Source of the DNA: Armatimonadota bacterium
Lineage (GTDB): Bacteria; Armatimonadota; Fimbriimonadia; Fimbriimonadales; Fimbriimonadaceae
Direction of reading: 5' to 3'
NCBI GenBank assembly: GCA_018268375.1
Contig: JAFDWS010000002.1
Location: 1,240,001 to 1,304,000, forward strand
DNA length: 64,000 nt
Below the pieces are notes generated by a model. The model saw only the letters and a program-made list of their open reading frames with translations, searched no databases and had not been told where the DNA came from. A program made the position numbers and the translations under genes. Position 1 is the first letter of the stretch. Every line of letters begins with the position of its first letter. Below, piece by piece: positions 16,816 to 25,471 of this stretch.

Positions 16816-17841
16816 TTAGAAGTCGAGCACGATCTTGCCAGCCTCGCCCCGTTTGAGCGTCTCCATGGCTTCGATCACGTCCGTATAAGGCATTTCGTGG
16901 GTCACGACGGGAGTCACATCCAGTCCCTTTTCAGCCAGGAGCCAAGTCATTTGATCCCATGTCTCCCACATCTTTCTGCCAATGATGCCGTGGACCTTCA
17001 GCCCCTTGAAGATCAGGCGGTTGAAGTCGACACCATCCAAAACGTCGGGGTAAAGACCCAGGAGGCCGACCCTCCCGCCGGGCCTGGTGTTCTCGATCGC
17101 CAGATCAAGGCTCGCCTTCTTGCCCGCCATTTCGAGGGTTCCATCGACTCCCCGTGGCTCAAGCTTTCGCAGCTCCGTTGCAACATCCTCTTTCGCAGGG
17201 TTGAGAATGACGTCCGCGCCCAGTTGCTCGGCCAGTTTGATGCGATAAGGACTGACCTCGGTGGCATAAACCTTCTTGGCCCCCAAGCACTTACAGATCG
17301 CGACCGAGAACAGCCCGATGGGGCCCATCCCGGTAATCAAGATCGTCTGCCCTTCCACGGGTCCGTCCATCACCGTGTGGACCGCGTTCCCCAGGGCGTC
17401 CTGCATGCTCGCCACCGATTTGGGAACCACGCTCGGCGTGTGCCGGGCGTTCATCGCTGGGATCACCGCATACGGAGCGAAGCCACCGTCGACGTCGACA
17501 CCCAAGAGGCGCGTGGACTGGGCGATGTGCCCATCACCACGAAGATAGTCCGGGTCATTGGGATCGACAATATGGGACTCGCTGCTGACAAAGTCGCCAA
17601 CTTTGTGCGTCGTCACCCCCTCCCCGACCTCGACGACGGTGCCACAAAACTCGTGCCCGATGACGGTCGGTGGGTGCATGCGGCCAGCAGACCAAGCGTC
17701 CCAGTTGTAAATGTGAAGGTCGGTGCCGCAGACTGAACCGTGTGCGACCCTGACCTTGACGGTCCCCGGTCGAAGAACGGGTTCGGGGACATCGATGATT
17801 TCGACGCCTGGCTCTGGTCGCGACTTTGCGATCGCCTTCAC
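16816..17841 (-). CDS. tdh: L-threonine 3-dehydrogenase-like zinc alcohol dehydrogenase
   Basis: This medium-chain dehydrogenase of 341 residues matches L-threonine 3-dehydrogenase along its length: the CGTDLHIYNWDAW block, catalytic zinc ligands C38 and H63 with E64 (IGHEF), a Rossmann domain with GMGPIGLFSVAICK, and the FKGLKVHGIIGRKMWETW block. Known TDH converts threonine to 2-amino-3-ketobutyrate using NAD. The structural-zinc loop, which normally carries four cysteines around residue 95, has none here (SSESHIVDPNDPDYLRG). The start is GTG, with TAACCT seven bases upstream, so the mRNA is probably leaderless. Confidence 0.88.
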   Translation of the reverse strand: MKAIAKSRPEPGVEIIDVPEPVLRPGTVKVRVAHGSVCGTDLHIYNWDAWSAGRMHPPTVIGHEFCGTVVEVGEGVTTHKVGDFVSSESHIVDPNDPDYLRGDGHIAQSTRLLGVDVDGGFAPYAVIPAMNARHTPSVVPKSVASMQDALGNAVHTVMDGPVEGQTILITGMGPIGLFSVAICKCLGAKKVYATEVSPYRIKLAEQLGADVILNPAKEDVATELRKLEPRGVDGTLEMAGKKASLDLAIENTRPGGRVGLLGLYPDVLDGVDFNRLIFKGLKVHGIIGRKMWETWDQMTWLLAEKGLDVTPVVTHEMPYTDVIEAMETLKRGEAGKIVLDF

Positions 17842-17848
17842 GTCGCCG

Positions 17849-17854
17849 AGGTTA
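17849..17854 (-). promoter_or_regulatory. -10-like hexamer TAACCT for tdh
   Basis: TAACCT on the minus strand ends seven bases before the GTG start of tdh with no Shine-Dalgarno sequence between, fitting a leaderless promoter. Confidence 0.5.
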
Positions 17855-17897
17855 CCAACTGCTGAGGGTCCCCGTAGGAACGTCGGCTTGTGCGAGT

Positions 17898-18773
17898 CTA
17901 AGCTTGTAGTAGAGACCGTGCGAGGCCGAGGGTCGAGGGCGACGGCGCGCTCCCGTCCTCAACGTCCCAACAGCACGACATGACGCTTCCACAAAACCCC
18001 CAAAGGCGCAGACGCTCCGGATCCAGGCCGGTCATGTCAGCAACTACCTTGAGCCGGGTTGGCCACAGATCCTGAAGAAGCGGCGAGGCTTCCGCAGGGT
18101 TGTGGAGCAAACAATAGGCTTCGAACGCAGGGTCTCCGACCACACCCATCGGGTCGATGGCCTTAAACCCCTCTCCACACGAAAGCACATTGCCGTGGTG
18201 AAGGTCCCCATGAAGCAACATCGAGTCCGGAGCGCTTCGCTCAAGCTCGTCCCAGACTTCGACTGCTCTCAGCCTCAAGTCCTCGGGAACACCAGCTTTG
18301 GGTTCCCTGACCGTGCGCGACAAGTCCATCGTGGATTGAAATCGATGGCCTTGAGGATGCGGGTGGGCTAGCCCCAGCATTGTCCTGGCCAAGATGGTCG
18401 TCTGCTCGTCGTCGTTCTGCGGGCTCCACCCGGCATCTAGACGGACTCCGGGCGAAAGATCCTCCATGAGCAGCGCAGCCAGGCTGGGTTCAAAGTCAAG
18501 GAGCTCGGCAGCGAAGTCCCCACCGAAGGCACCGAGGGCGGCCGCCTCCGATTCCATCCAAGGCTCTGGAACCCCGAGCTTGAGAACAACCGGCAAGCCT
18601 TCCCTCGTGGCCCTCGCGACGAAGTGATAGCTCAATTCAGGGAAGGGAGCGACCTCCTTCAACGCCCACTTCGAGCAGGCCTCGGATAGGACTTCGTCGA
18701 ACCGGCCGAGCCAAGCTGCTCCGTTCGCCTTCCAGACGCCGCGGATCGTCGCCTTGAGGTGTTCGGGCAGCAT
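17898..18773 (-). CDS. Aminoglycoside/hydroxyurea-type phosphotransferase
   Basis: This 291-residue protein of the streptomycin 6-kinase/hydroxyurea kinase family (APH(6)-like) has a protein-kinase-like fold that phosphorylates small hydroxylated compounds. Visible motifs are the N-lobe VVLKLGVP lysine, the catalytic loop HGDLHHGNVL and the metal-binding IDPMGVVGDPAFE. Family members confer antibiotic resistance in some hosts, but many chromosomal copies have unknown substrates. A TAGGAT hexamer lies nine bases before the ATG. It is divergent from the BSH/KOW-like gene, with 75 bases between starts. Confidence 0.88.
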   Translation of the reverse strand: MLPEHLKATIRGVWKANGAAWLGRFDEVLSEACSKWALKEVAPFPELSYHFVARATREGLPVVLKLGVPEPWMESEAAALGAFGGDFAAELLDFEPSLAALLMEDLSPGVRLDAGWSPQNDDEQTTILARTMLGLAHPHPQGHRFQSTMDLSRTVREPKAGVPEDLRLRAVEVWDELERSAPDSMLLHGDLHHGNVLSCGEGFKAIDPMGVVGDPAFEAYCLLHNPAEASPLLQDLWPTRLKVVADMTGLDPERLRLWGFCGSVMSCCWDVEDGSAPSPSTLGLARSLLQA

Positions 18774-18782
18774 CGCCGTCCC

Positions 18783-18788
18783 ATCCTA
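18783..18788 (-). promoter_or_regulatory. -10-like hexamer TAGGAT for the phosphotransferase gene
   Basis: TAGGAT on the minus strand, then a nine-base GC-rich spacer before the ATG at 18773, with no Shine-Dalgarno sequence. Confidence 0.45.
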
Positions 18789-18830
18789 CCGGAGCCCCCC
18801 AACGTCACGGCCCTTCAACTGACCGTCGGC

Positions 18831-18836
18831 CATAAT
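18831..18836 (+). promoter_or_regulatory. -10-like hexamer CATAAT for the BSH/KOW-like gene
   Basis: CATAAT ends 12 bases before the ATG at 18849. A transcript would have a leader of only a few bases. Confidence 0.5.
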
Positions 18837-18848
18837 TCCAGGCTACAA

Positions 18849-19973
18849 ATGGGCTCTGCATACACTCCCGGCCTCACCGTCAGCAAAGACGTCGTCGTCC
18901 AGCGCGTGCGCCGGCTCCCCATCAAAGGAGAGGTTCTCGTGGCCAAGGGCGACGAGGTCAAGTTCGACACTGTGGTCGCACGCGCCATGCTGCCTGGCCC
19001 CCTTCAGACCATCAAGCTCGCAGAGAAATTGGGAGTCGAGGCCAAGGAAGTCCCGGGAGTGGTGACCGTCAAAGAGGGCGACACCGTGGCCAAGGGCGAC
19101 ATCGTCGCCAAGACCAAGGGGTTTCTCGTGTTCAAGGGCAGGGAGGAGGCAAGCCCCTATGACGGCGTCGTCGAAAGCATCTCCGAGATCACGGGGAGCA
19201 TGCTCGTCCGCGAGCCCAGCATTCCCGTGGAGATCAGGGCCTACGTGCAAGGCAAGGTCGTCGATGTCATGGAGTCCGAGGGCGCGGTGATCGAGACACG
19301 GGCCGCCATGGTGCAAGGAATTTTCGGGGTAGGGGGCGAACGCAACGGCCAGATCAGAGTGGCGGTCGACTCGCCCAGCGCGGTTCTGGATGCCAAGGAC
19401 ATTCGCGACGACGACGCTGGGAAGATCGTCGTAGGCGGTGCGGGCGTGACGTTCGAGGCGATCCAAAAAGCAAACCAGTCGGGGATCGTCGGCCTTGTGG
19501 TGGGCGCGGTGCGCGACGTGGACCTGACCAAGTTCTTGGGATACGACATTGGTGTCGCCATCACCGGACAAGAGCAAATCAACATCACGATCATAGCCAC
19601 CGAGGGGTTCGGGACCCTTAACATGGCGGACCGCACATTTAACCTTTTGAAAACAATCGAGGGACAGAATGCCAGCATCAACGGTGCGACTCAAATCCGC
19701 GCCGGCGTCATCAGGCCCGAAGTCATTGCCCCGATGACGAGCGCGACTGGCGAGGCGCACATGGCAGCCTCCGGCGGAACGCTCGCTGTCGGGACTTCGA
19801 TCAGGGTCATCCGGGAGCCTTATTTCGGCATCCTCGGCAAGGTGACGGGCTTGCCGCCGCAGCTAGTGACGGTTGAGTCCGGAGCCGAGGTGAGGGTGCT
19901 CGAAGCGAAGCTCGATGACGGCCGGGAGGTGACAGTGCCCCGTGCCAACGTCGAGATCATCGCTGCCTCATGA
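18849..19973 (+). CDS. Conserved-looking protein with barrel-sandwich and KOW-like regions
   Basis: This 374-residue protein has no signal peptide or clear membrane helix. The N-terminal half is built of Gly- and Val-rich segments such as KGEVLVAKGDEVKFDTVVA and KEGDTVAKGDIVAKTKG, typical of biotinyl/lipoyl-like barrel-sandwich hybrids, though no carrier lysine motif is evident. The middle has an alpha/beta region with GVGGERNGQI and GYDIGVAITGQEQ. The C-terminus (GILGKVTGLPPQLVTVESGAEVRVLE) resembles a KOW/SH3-like fold. ATGA at 19970-19973 couples it to the response regulator. I cannot name the family or its function. Confidence 0.75.
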   Translation: MGSAYTPGLTVSKDVVVQRVRRLPIKGEVLVAKGDEVKFDTVVARAMLPGPLQTIKLAEKLGVEAKEVPGVVTVKEGDTVAKGDIVAKTKGFLVFKGREEASPYDGVVESISEITGSMLVREPSIPVEIRAYVQGKVVDVMESEGAVIETRAAMVQGIFGVGGERNGQIRVAVDSPSAVLDAKDIRDDDAGKIVVGGAGVTFEAIQKANQSGIVGLVVGAVRDVDLTKFLGYDIGVAITGQEQINITIIATEGFGTLNMADRTFNLLKTIEGQNASINGATQIRAGVIRPEVIAPMTSATGEAHMAASGGTLAVGTSIRVIREPYFGILGKVTGLPPQLVTVESGAEVRVLEAKLDDGREVTVPRANVEIIAAS

Positions 19974-20668
19974 AAGTCCTCATAGTCGACGACGAACCAA
20001 CCCTTTGCGAAACTGTCGAGACCAAGCTTCGGCGTGAGGGCTATACGACCTTTACGGCCGACTCTGCCGAGGATGGCATGCGCCTCTTCAAGATGGTCAA
20101 GCCAGACCTCGTCTTGCTCGACGTCATGCTCCCGAACCGGTCAGGATTCGACCTGTGCCGGGCAATCCGAAAGAACTCCCACACCCCGGTCATCTTCTTG
20201 ACGGCAAGGGCCTCGGAAGAAGACCGAGTGGCGGGGCTCGACCTTGGCGCGGACGACTACGTCGTCAAACCCTTCTCCCTGGCGGAACTGGCAGCCCGGG
20301 TCAAGTCGGTCCTCCGTCGGTCCGGAAGCGACACCGGCTCGAGCGAAGCCGTCGAGTTGCCATGGCTCATGATCGATCCCAAGACCCACGAGGTCAAGAT
20401 CGCGTCTGATCCAGACAACACAAAGCCAGACACGGCGCTATCGCTGTCTCCGAAGGAGTTCGCCTTGTTGCACTTCTTGGCGCGCAACATCGGCCAAGTC
20501 TTTGGTAGGGACGCCCTCTTGGACCGCATTTGGGGCCAAGACGCCTATGTCTCCCCCAGGACCGTGGACGTCCACGTCCGCTGGCTGCGCAAGCACATCG
20601 AGCAGGACCCTTCAGAACCCAAGCGGATTGTCACTGTTCGTGGTGTGGGCTATAAGCTGGTCGCCTAA
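19970..20668 (+). CDS. OmpR/PhoB-family response regulator
   Basis: The 232-residue protein has a receiver domain (1-120) with acidic residues D7-D8-E9, phosphoacceptor D51 (LLDVMLP) and K104-region VKPFSL, then a winged-helix DNA-binding domain ending in RTVDVHVRWLRKHIEQDP...TVRGVGYKL. It is a transcription factor controlled by phosphorylation. No histidine kinase is encoded nearby. It overlaps the upstream BSH/KOW-like gene by four bases (ATGA), so the two are translationally coupled. Its stop overlaps the convergent small gene by four bases. Confidence 0.95.
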   Translation: MKVLIVDDEPTLCETVETKLRREGYTTFTADSAEDGMRLFKMVKPDLVLLDVMLPNRSGFDLCRAIRKNSHTPVIFLTARASEEDRVAGLDLGADDYVVKPFSLAELAARVKSVLRRSGSDTGSSEAVELPWLMIDPKTHEVKIASDPDNTKPDTALSLSPKEFALLHFLARNIGQVFGRDALLDRIWGQDAYVSPRTVDVHVRWLRKHIEQDPSEPKRIVTVRGVGYKLVA

Positions 20669-20979
20669 GAGTCGCCGCTGACGTGTCGGGCGTCCGCCCC
20701 GTAAACGCCCTGCTGTTCCCTGTGCTGCCTGCGGTCCGAGAGCGCCTTCTTCGCCAAGGTCAGATGGTGGAGGGCGGTCGCATTTTCATCGCACGCAAGA
20801 GCACGGCCCTGAAAGTCGAGCAGCTTGTCGATCAATACGTCCACGAGGTCTTCGACCCGGCAACCATTGACCCCAACTTCATGGGGCGGGCCATGCTGGA
20901 ACACGACCCGGATGTAAGGAAGCGAGACTTCCGCCGGACTTCCGTCCATGTGGGCCATTGTGGGTTCGTTGTCGCTCAT
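20665..20979 (-). CDS. Small helical-hairpin protein, possibly Acb2/Tad1-hairpin-like
   Basis: The protein is 104 residues. After a variable N-terminus, residues 29-45 (HGPPHEVGVNGCRVEDL) lead into two predicted helices, about 42-57 and 66-90. The pattern CDENATALHHLTLAKKAL followed by RRQHREQQGVYG recalls, from memory, small phage and bacterial proteins annotated with an Acb2/Tad1-type hairpin domain (N-x3-A-x2-L...R-x2-R-x3-GV-x-G). Such domains in phages bind cyclic nucleotides, but binding here is unproven. Its ATG overlaps the alpha-mannosidase stop (ATGA), so it is coupled to that gene. Confidence 0.65.
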   Translation of the reverse strand: MSDNEPTMAHMDGSPAEVSLPYIRVVFQHGPPHEVGVNGCRVEDLVDVLIDKLLDFQGRALACDENATALHHLTLAKKALSDRRQHREQQGVYGADARHVSGDS

Positions 20980-23900
20980 AGTTCCAGGAGTACGGTCAGG
21001 ATCTCGAACGGCTTGTAGTTGAACAGCACGGCGCCCTCTTGGATTTCCAGTTCGTGCTGGCGGGTCTCATTGAGGTCGGCCAGCCAGGCCCTCTTGACGG
21101 GCATCGCGCACTGAAGAAAGGCAGATCCCCGCGTGTTGTGGCATTCGTAAAGGCGTGCGACAACGAGTTCCGAGTCTTCTGCCTTCTTGACCGCCTCGAT
21201 GACCACGTTTCGATTGTCACAAGCGATGAGTCGCGGCATCTCCGCCTTCAAGCCCTTCTTTGGCTTCAACATGGCAGTCCGGGCCGGGGAGTTCAAAGCG
21301 TAAGCTGCTGCGACCACGTCGCTGTGCTGGAGCTGGTCGTAGTGCGGCAACAGGACGTACGTGAACCGGTGACGTCCAATGTCGCAGGTCGGATCCGGCG
21401 CCTTCGGAGCTCTCAACAAAGTGATACGCATCGTGTCGCCTTGGACGTCGTGCCCGTATTTGCCGTCGTTCAGCAGGGCAACGCCGTGCCCGCCTTCGCT
21501 CATGTCGACCCACTTGTGGGCACAAACCTCGAACCGCGCTACGTCCCAACTCGTGTTCCGGTGCGTCGGCCGCTCGACGTGGCCGAACTGGATTTCAAAG
21601 CTGGCGCGCTGGGCGTTCACGTTGACCGGGAACGCGGCCTTCAACATCTTGTCCTCCTCGTGCCAGTCAATCTGCGTGTCAAAGCGGATGCCTGGAGTCG
21701 GCCCGAGGCTGATCCGCTGCCGAACCGTCGAGTTGCCAAATTTCTTCACGACCTCGGCGGCAATGCGCACGGGGCCCTTCTCAACGATCTCGAAGCTTTC
21801 GCACCGCACCAAGTCCCTTTGCGTCTCCAGGGCATAGATGTCAACGTCCCAAGCGTCCCAATAGAGGGGATGGTCGTCGAACAACTGCAAGACGTTCCCT
21901 AGCTTGCCGGGGGTTATGAACTCGATCGGATCATCGTCTAGCGTTTGGACGCTTGTGATGTTCCCGTTCCCGTCGAACCGGACGGCGAACTCGTTGTTCT
22001 CAAGCCTTCGGCTCGCCACCTTAAGGCGGGGCACGAACATAGGCAAGGAGTCTGAGAACTCACCAACGGCAACCGCGCCCAGCGCGTCGAGAGGCGTCTG
22101 GAACACCAGCTTCTTTTCGCCGAAGTCGTCGACCAGTTGGACACCAAGGCTCTCGTCCCCGACGCGGACCGATTTGGGCGTCCATTCCTGCTTCCAACCC
22201 ATTTCAACCTGTGATGGGAGCGCGCAGTTATGGAAGATCGCGACCGGACTGTTGAAATCAGACGTGTCGAGCTTGCCGCCGCAGTGCTGCAGGCACTCTT
22301 CGATCACCTTCGTTCCGATCTGTCTGACCCGGGCGTAGTCGGCCTTGCTGTCTTCATAGACCTCGCGGACCGACGAGCCCGGGATGATGTCGTGGAACTG
22401 GTTGAGCAAGACGAGCTTCCACGCTTCTTCAAGGGCCTGGCGAGGGTATCCGCCTGGCCGTTCGCAAAACGCCGCCAGCCATTCTGCGTCCCGCAACAGG
22501 AACTCTGATTCCCGGTTCGACTTCTTGTTCGCGGCTTGGCTCGTGTACGTGCCTCGATGGAGCTCGAAGTAAAGCTCTCCCACCCACGTGCAAAGGTCTT
22601 CGCTCGACGCTATTGCCTCTTCGAAGAAGTCAGCCGCCTTTTTGCGGGATGCGACCACAGGAAGTCCCGGCGCCTGCCTCGCTCGCCTGAGGAACTCCAA
22701 GTGGTTTTCGGTTGGGCCGCCGCCACCATCGCCCCACCCGAAGACATACATCGACATGTCGGACCGGGAAGCGTCCTTGAACTTCCGCACGCTCTCGGCG
22801 ATCTGCGTCGGCTCGGCGCTGGCGCAATAGGTGTCCGCCGGCGGGAAGTGAGACCATACGCGACTGCCATCAATCCCTTGCCAATAGAAGGTGTGGTGAG
22901 GGAGCTTGTTGAACTGGTTCCAACTCAGCTTCTGGGTCAAGAAAGCCTTGATCCCGAACTTAGTCAAAATTTGCGGCAACGCCGCCGAGTAACCGAAGAC
23001 GTCGGGCAGCCACATATCGATGGTGTTGACCCCGAACTTCTCGCGGAAGTAGCGCTTCCCGTAGAGGAACTGGCGGACGAGCGACTCCGAACCCGTAAGG
23101 TTGCAATCGGCTTCCACCCACATCGATCCGAGGACTTCCCATTGGCCCTTCCGCACAGCCCGTCGGACGCGTTCGAAAAGCTCCGGCTGGTCCTGCTCGA
23201 GCCACTCGTATTGCGACGCTTGACTGTGCACGAACACGTACTCCGGATAGCGCTCCATCAGGCCGAGCTGGACAGCCGTCGTGTGGAACATCTTCAGGTG
23301 CGTGACGCTCAGGGGCCAAAGCCAGGCCGTGTCAAGGTGCGCATGGCCGACCGGGACGATTTCGTGGTGCGTCTCGTCGGTCAGGCTGTCCATCGCGTCC
23401 TTGATAATCCGCCGGCAGTGGCTGACCGCACGCCGTTGGCCGGGTCGATAAAGGTTGCAGACTTCGTTGAGCGCTCGGAGCAAGACCGCCCGTCCGGGAT
23501 TGCCTTCGTCGAAAGCGTCGTGCAGGTTCAGACAAAACGCGACATCGTAGGCGAGGGCCACCGCGTCAGGATCAACTGACACCAACCAGAACCCTTTATA
23601 GACTTCCGGTTCCGGGGTACGCGGCTTCTCCTTTCCGTGGCACGTGGTCTCCTTGTTGTGGGCAAAGGTTTGCAAGCGGAGTTCAAAGGATTCGCCGCCG
23701 TCGCACTTGTCGGCGAAGCGGTGATAGCTACGGCCCCAGTCGAGACCTCCCACCGCCTTGCCGTCCTGGTAGATCGTGGCCTCGACCGACCCCTCGAGCT
23801 GGCCCCAAATGTCGGCTTGGCCGTAACAGAGGCCGATTTCGCGCCCTTCCCACGCCTTGGGCACCTTGACGCGAAGACGGTACCAACCGGGCGTATACGC

Positions 23901-24056
23901 GGGGCCCCAAGCAAAGCCTGGCTCGATCGCTTGCCAATCCTTACCGTCGCCAAACTCTGCCTTGAGCGCCACCGTCTCGGTCACTGCCTTGTCCTTGAGT
24001 TCCCGCCTCAGGAACTGGCGGATTCGGTCATAGGTGAGCTGGGGGTGTTTGAGCAT
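20976..24056 (-). CDS. Alpha-mannosidase, GH38 family
   Basis: This retaining exo-alpha-mannosidase has 1026 residues, the usual size. Residues about 1-230 form an N-terminal beta domain. The catalytic domain has zinc ligands H240 and D242 (HAHLDTAWLW), the nucleophile D352 (WLPDVFGYSAALPQIL) and zinc ligand H555 (NQFHDIIPGSS). The remainder is the C-terminal beta-rich domain. No signal peptide is visible, so it may be cytoplasmic and act on imported mannosides. It is followed by the coupled small hairpin gene. The upstream gap contains no good Shine-Dalgarno sequence on this strand. Confidence 0.96.
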   Translation of the reverse strand: MLKHPQLTYDRIRQFLRRELKDKAVTETVALKAEFGDGKDWQAIEPGFAWGPAYTPGWYRLRVKVPKAWEGREIGLCYGQADIWGQLEGSVEATIYQDGKAVGGLDWGRSYHRFADKCDGGESFELRLQTFAHNKETTCHGKEKPRTPEPEVYKGFWLVSVDPDAVALAYDVAFCLNLHDAFDEGNPGRAVLLRALNEVCNLYRPGQRRAVSHCRRIIKDAMDSLTDETHHEIVPVGHAHLDTAWLWPLSVTHLKMFHTTAVQLGLMERYPEYVFVHSQASQYEWLEQDQPELFERVRRAVRKGQWEVLGSMWVEADCNLTGSESLVRQFLYGKRYFREKFGVNTIDMWLPDVFGYSAALPQILTKFGIKAFLTQKLSWNQFNKLPHHTFYWQGIDGSRVWSHFPPADTYCASAEPTQIAESVRKFKDASRSDMSMYVFGWGDGGGGPTENHLEFLRRARQAPGLPVVASRKKAADFFEEAIASSEDLCTWVGELYFELHRGTYTSQAANKKSNRESEFLLRDAEWLAAFCERPGGYPRQALEEAWKLVLLNQFHDIIPGSSVREVYEDSKADYARVRQIGTKVIEECLQHCGGKLDTSDFNSPVAIFHNCALPSQVEMGWKQEWTPKSVRVGDESLGVQLVDDFGEKKLVFQTPLDALGAVAVGEFSDSLPMFVPRLKVASRRLENNEFAVRFDGNGNITSVQTLDDDPIEFITPGKLGNVLQLFDDHPLYWDAWDVDIYALETQRDLVRCESFEIVEKGPVRIAAEVVKKFGNSTVRQRISLGPTPGIRFDTQIDWHEEDKMLKAAFPVNVNAQRASFEIQFGHVERPTHRNTSWDVARFEVCAHKWVDMSEGGHGVALLNDGKYGHDVQGDTMRITLLRAPKAPDPTCDIGRHRFTYVLLPHYDQLQHSDVVAAAYALNSPARTAMLKPKKGLKAEMPRLIACDNRNVVIEAVKKAEDSELVVARLYECHNTRGSAFLQCAMPVKRAWLADLNETRQHELEIQEGAVLFNYKPFEILTVLLEL

Positions 24057-25002
24057 AGCCAGAAAGGAGGCCGGGAGGTTACCAGGTATAACCCGGCCGT
24101 TGGAGAAGGGAGAGACTCTCGCCAGCGCCGTGGTTTTGGGGGCGCTCTATGCCCGGGGTGCGCCCCGTCGAACACGCCTTGTCCGCAAGCGTTGGGGTCT
24201 CGTCCGTGACGCCCTCTGTCGCTCGCTGCCCAGCCTGTCCCAAGCGGGCGAGTGCCTTCGCGAGGCGGGCCTGTGGGACGAAGCCGCCACGCTCTCCGAT
24301 TCGGACCTGTTGGATTGGGCACTGCGGAACGCCGAAGACGGCCGGCTCCTCACCGTTGTTGACCGCGACTATCCTGCCCGTTGGCTCTCCGTCCTCGGCG
24401 CCCACGCTCCGCCCAGCATCTGGGTCACGGGCCGTTGGCCGGGCGCGGACTCGGTCTCCGTGGTAGGCAGCCGGCACATCGATGCGGACGACCGCGAGTT
24501 CGCCAGAGACGTCGGATCCGCGGTGATCCAAATGGGCATGTCGCTCGTGACCGGCGGAGCCATCGGAAGCGACACTGCCTCAATCAACGGCGCGCTCGAA
24601 GCAGGAGGAGCGGGCCGAATCGTCGTACTGCTTCCTTACGGGCTAGAAGGGGCGAGCCACCAAAGGACTCTGAGTCACGAGATCGTGTGGGCGTCGGTGG
24701 CAGAACCGACGGCAGGATTCACTGCACCCCAGGCGATGGAGCGGAACACATTGATCTTTGCCGCTTCCAACACTTCTGTCGTCGTCCACGCCCGCTACAA
24801 GGAGGGCGGCAGTTGGCACGGCGCAGTCGGGGCGATTCGCGAGCGACACTCGAACGTGTGCGTCCGATCGGACGAGTCCAATAAGGCGAGCAGCGTTCTC
24901 GTCAAGTTAGGTGCCGTACCGATACGTAGTGCGGAAGACATAAAGTTGACGACGACTTTGAAGGAGCCCTCAGGTTTGACCGAGTCCCCGAACAGCAGAT
25001 GA
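24034..25002 (+). CDS. dprA: DprA/Smf-family DNA-processing protein (start uncertain)
   Basis: The Rossmann-like DprA core is clear: LTVVDRDYPARWLSVLGAHAPP, SVVGSRHID, SLVTGGAIGSDTASINGALEAGG, IVVLLPYGLE and AMERNTLIFAAS. DprA loads RecA on incoming single-stranded DNA during transformation, which fits an organism with type IV pili. The protein is divergent and lacks a clear C-terminal winged helix. The start is unclear. GTG 24034 overlaps the mannosidase gene; TTG 24100 and GTG 24130 are alternatives, and AAAGGAGG at 24063-24070 is not well placed for any of them. It overlaps ruvC by 33 bases at the 3' end. Confidence 0.8.
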   Translation: MSWGCLSIARKEAGRLPGITRPLEKGETLASAVVLGALYARGAPRRTRLVRKRWGLVRDALCRSLPSLSQAGECLREAGLWDEAATLSDSDLLDWALRNAEDGRLLTVVDRDYPARWLSVLGAHAPPSIWVTGRWPGADSVSVVGSRHIDADDREFARDVGSAVIQMGMSLVTGGAIGSDTASINGALEAGGAGRIVVLLPYGLEGASHQRTLSHEIVWASVAEPTAGFTAPQAMERNTLIFAASNTSVVVHARYKEGGSWHGAVGAIRERHSNVCVRSDESNKASSVLVKLGAVPIRSAEDIKLTTTLKEPSGLTESPNSR

Positions 25003-25461
25003 GCGCAGGGCGTAGGTGAGCGCGATCGCCAAAGCGTCCGCCACGTCGTCTGGCCGAGGCGGCTGGGCTAAGCCCAATAGCTTCTGAACCATGTATTGGA
25101 CTTGCTTCTTCTCAGCGGCCCCGTTCCCCACGATGGCGCTCTTGACCTCGGGCGGGCTGAACTCCATGCAGGGAAGCCCCGAATGGCTGATCACAAGTTG
25201 GATGACACCGAGGGCTTTGGCTACGTCGATAGCTGTCGTCTGGTTCTTGGCGAAGAAGAGCTTCTCCGTGCAGACCGCGTCCGGTCCGTGCTTCTCCAAG
25301 ATGCCCGTCAGTTCCGCATGAATCATCGCCAGACGTTCTGGGGTTGGGCCCTTAGGGGTCGTCACGAGTCCGAAGGCCAGGGCTTTCATCTGCGAGCCGC
25401 ACCGCTCGACAACGCCCCAACCGATGCGCTCAAGGCCAGGGTCGATTCCCAGGACAACCAT
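24970..25461 (-). CDS. ruvC: Holliday junction resolvase RuvC
   Basis: This 163-residue RNase H-fold nuclease resolves Holliday junctions with RuvAB. Catalytic acidic residues are visible in VLGIDPGLERIGWG near the N-terminus, in CTEKLFFAKN and in PDDVADALAIALTY. The start ATG 25461 gives the canonical N-terminus, and the GGGCGG just upstream may act as a weak ribosome site. An upstream in-frame extension would run into the preceding gene. The last 33 bases overlap the convergent dprA gene. Confidence 0.95.
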   Translation of the reverse strand: MVVLGIDPGLERIGWGVVERCGSQMKALAFGLVTTPKGPTPERLAMIHAELTGILEKHGPDAVCTEKLFFAKNQTTAIDVAKALGVIQLVISHSGLPCMEFSPPEVKSAIVGNGAAEKKQVQYMVQKLLGLAQPPRPDDVADALAIALTYALRSSAVRGLGQT

Positions 25462-25471
25462 CCGCCCGATG

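Noticed and set aside
20683-21018. Plus-strand frame after the response regulator
   Set aside because: It is antisense to the small hairpin gene, which is ATGA-coupled to alpha-mannosidase.
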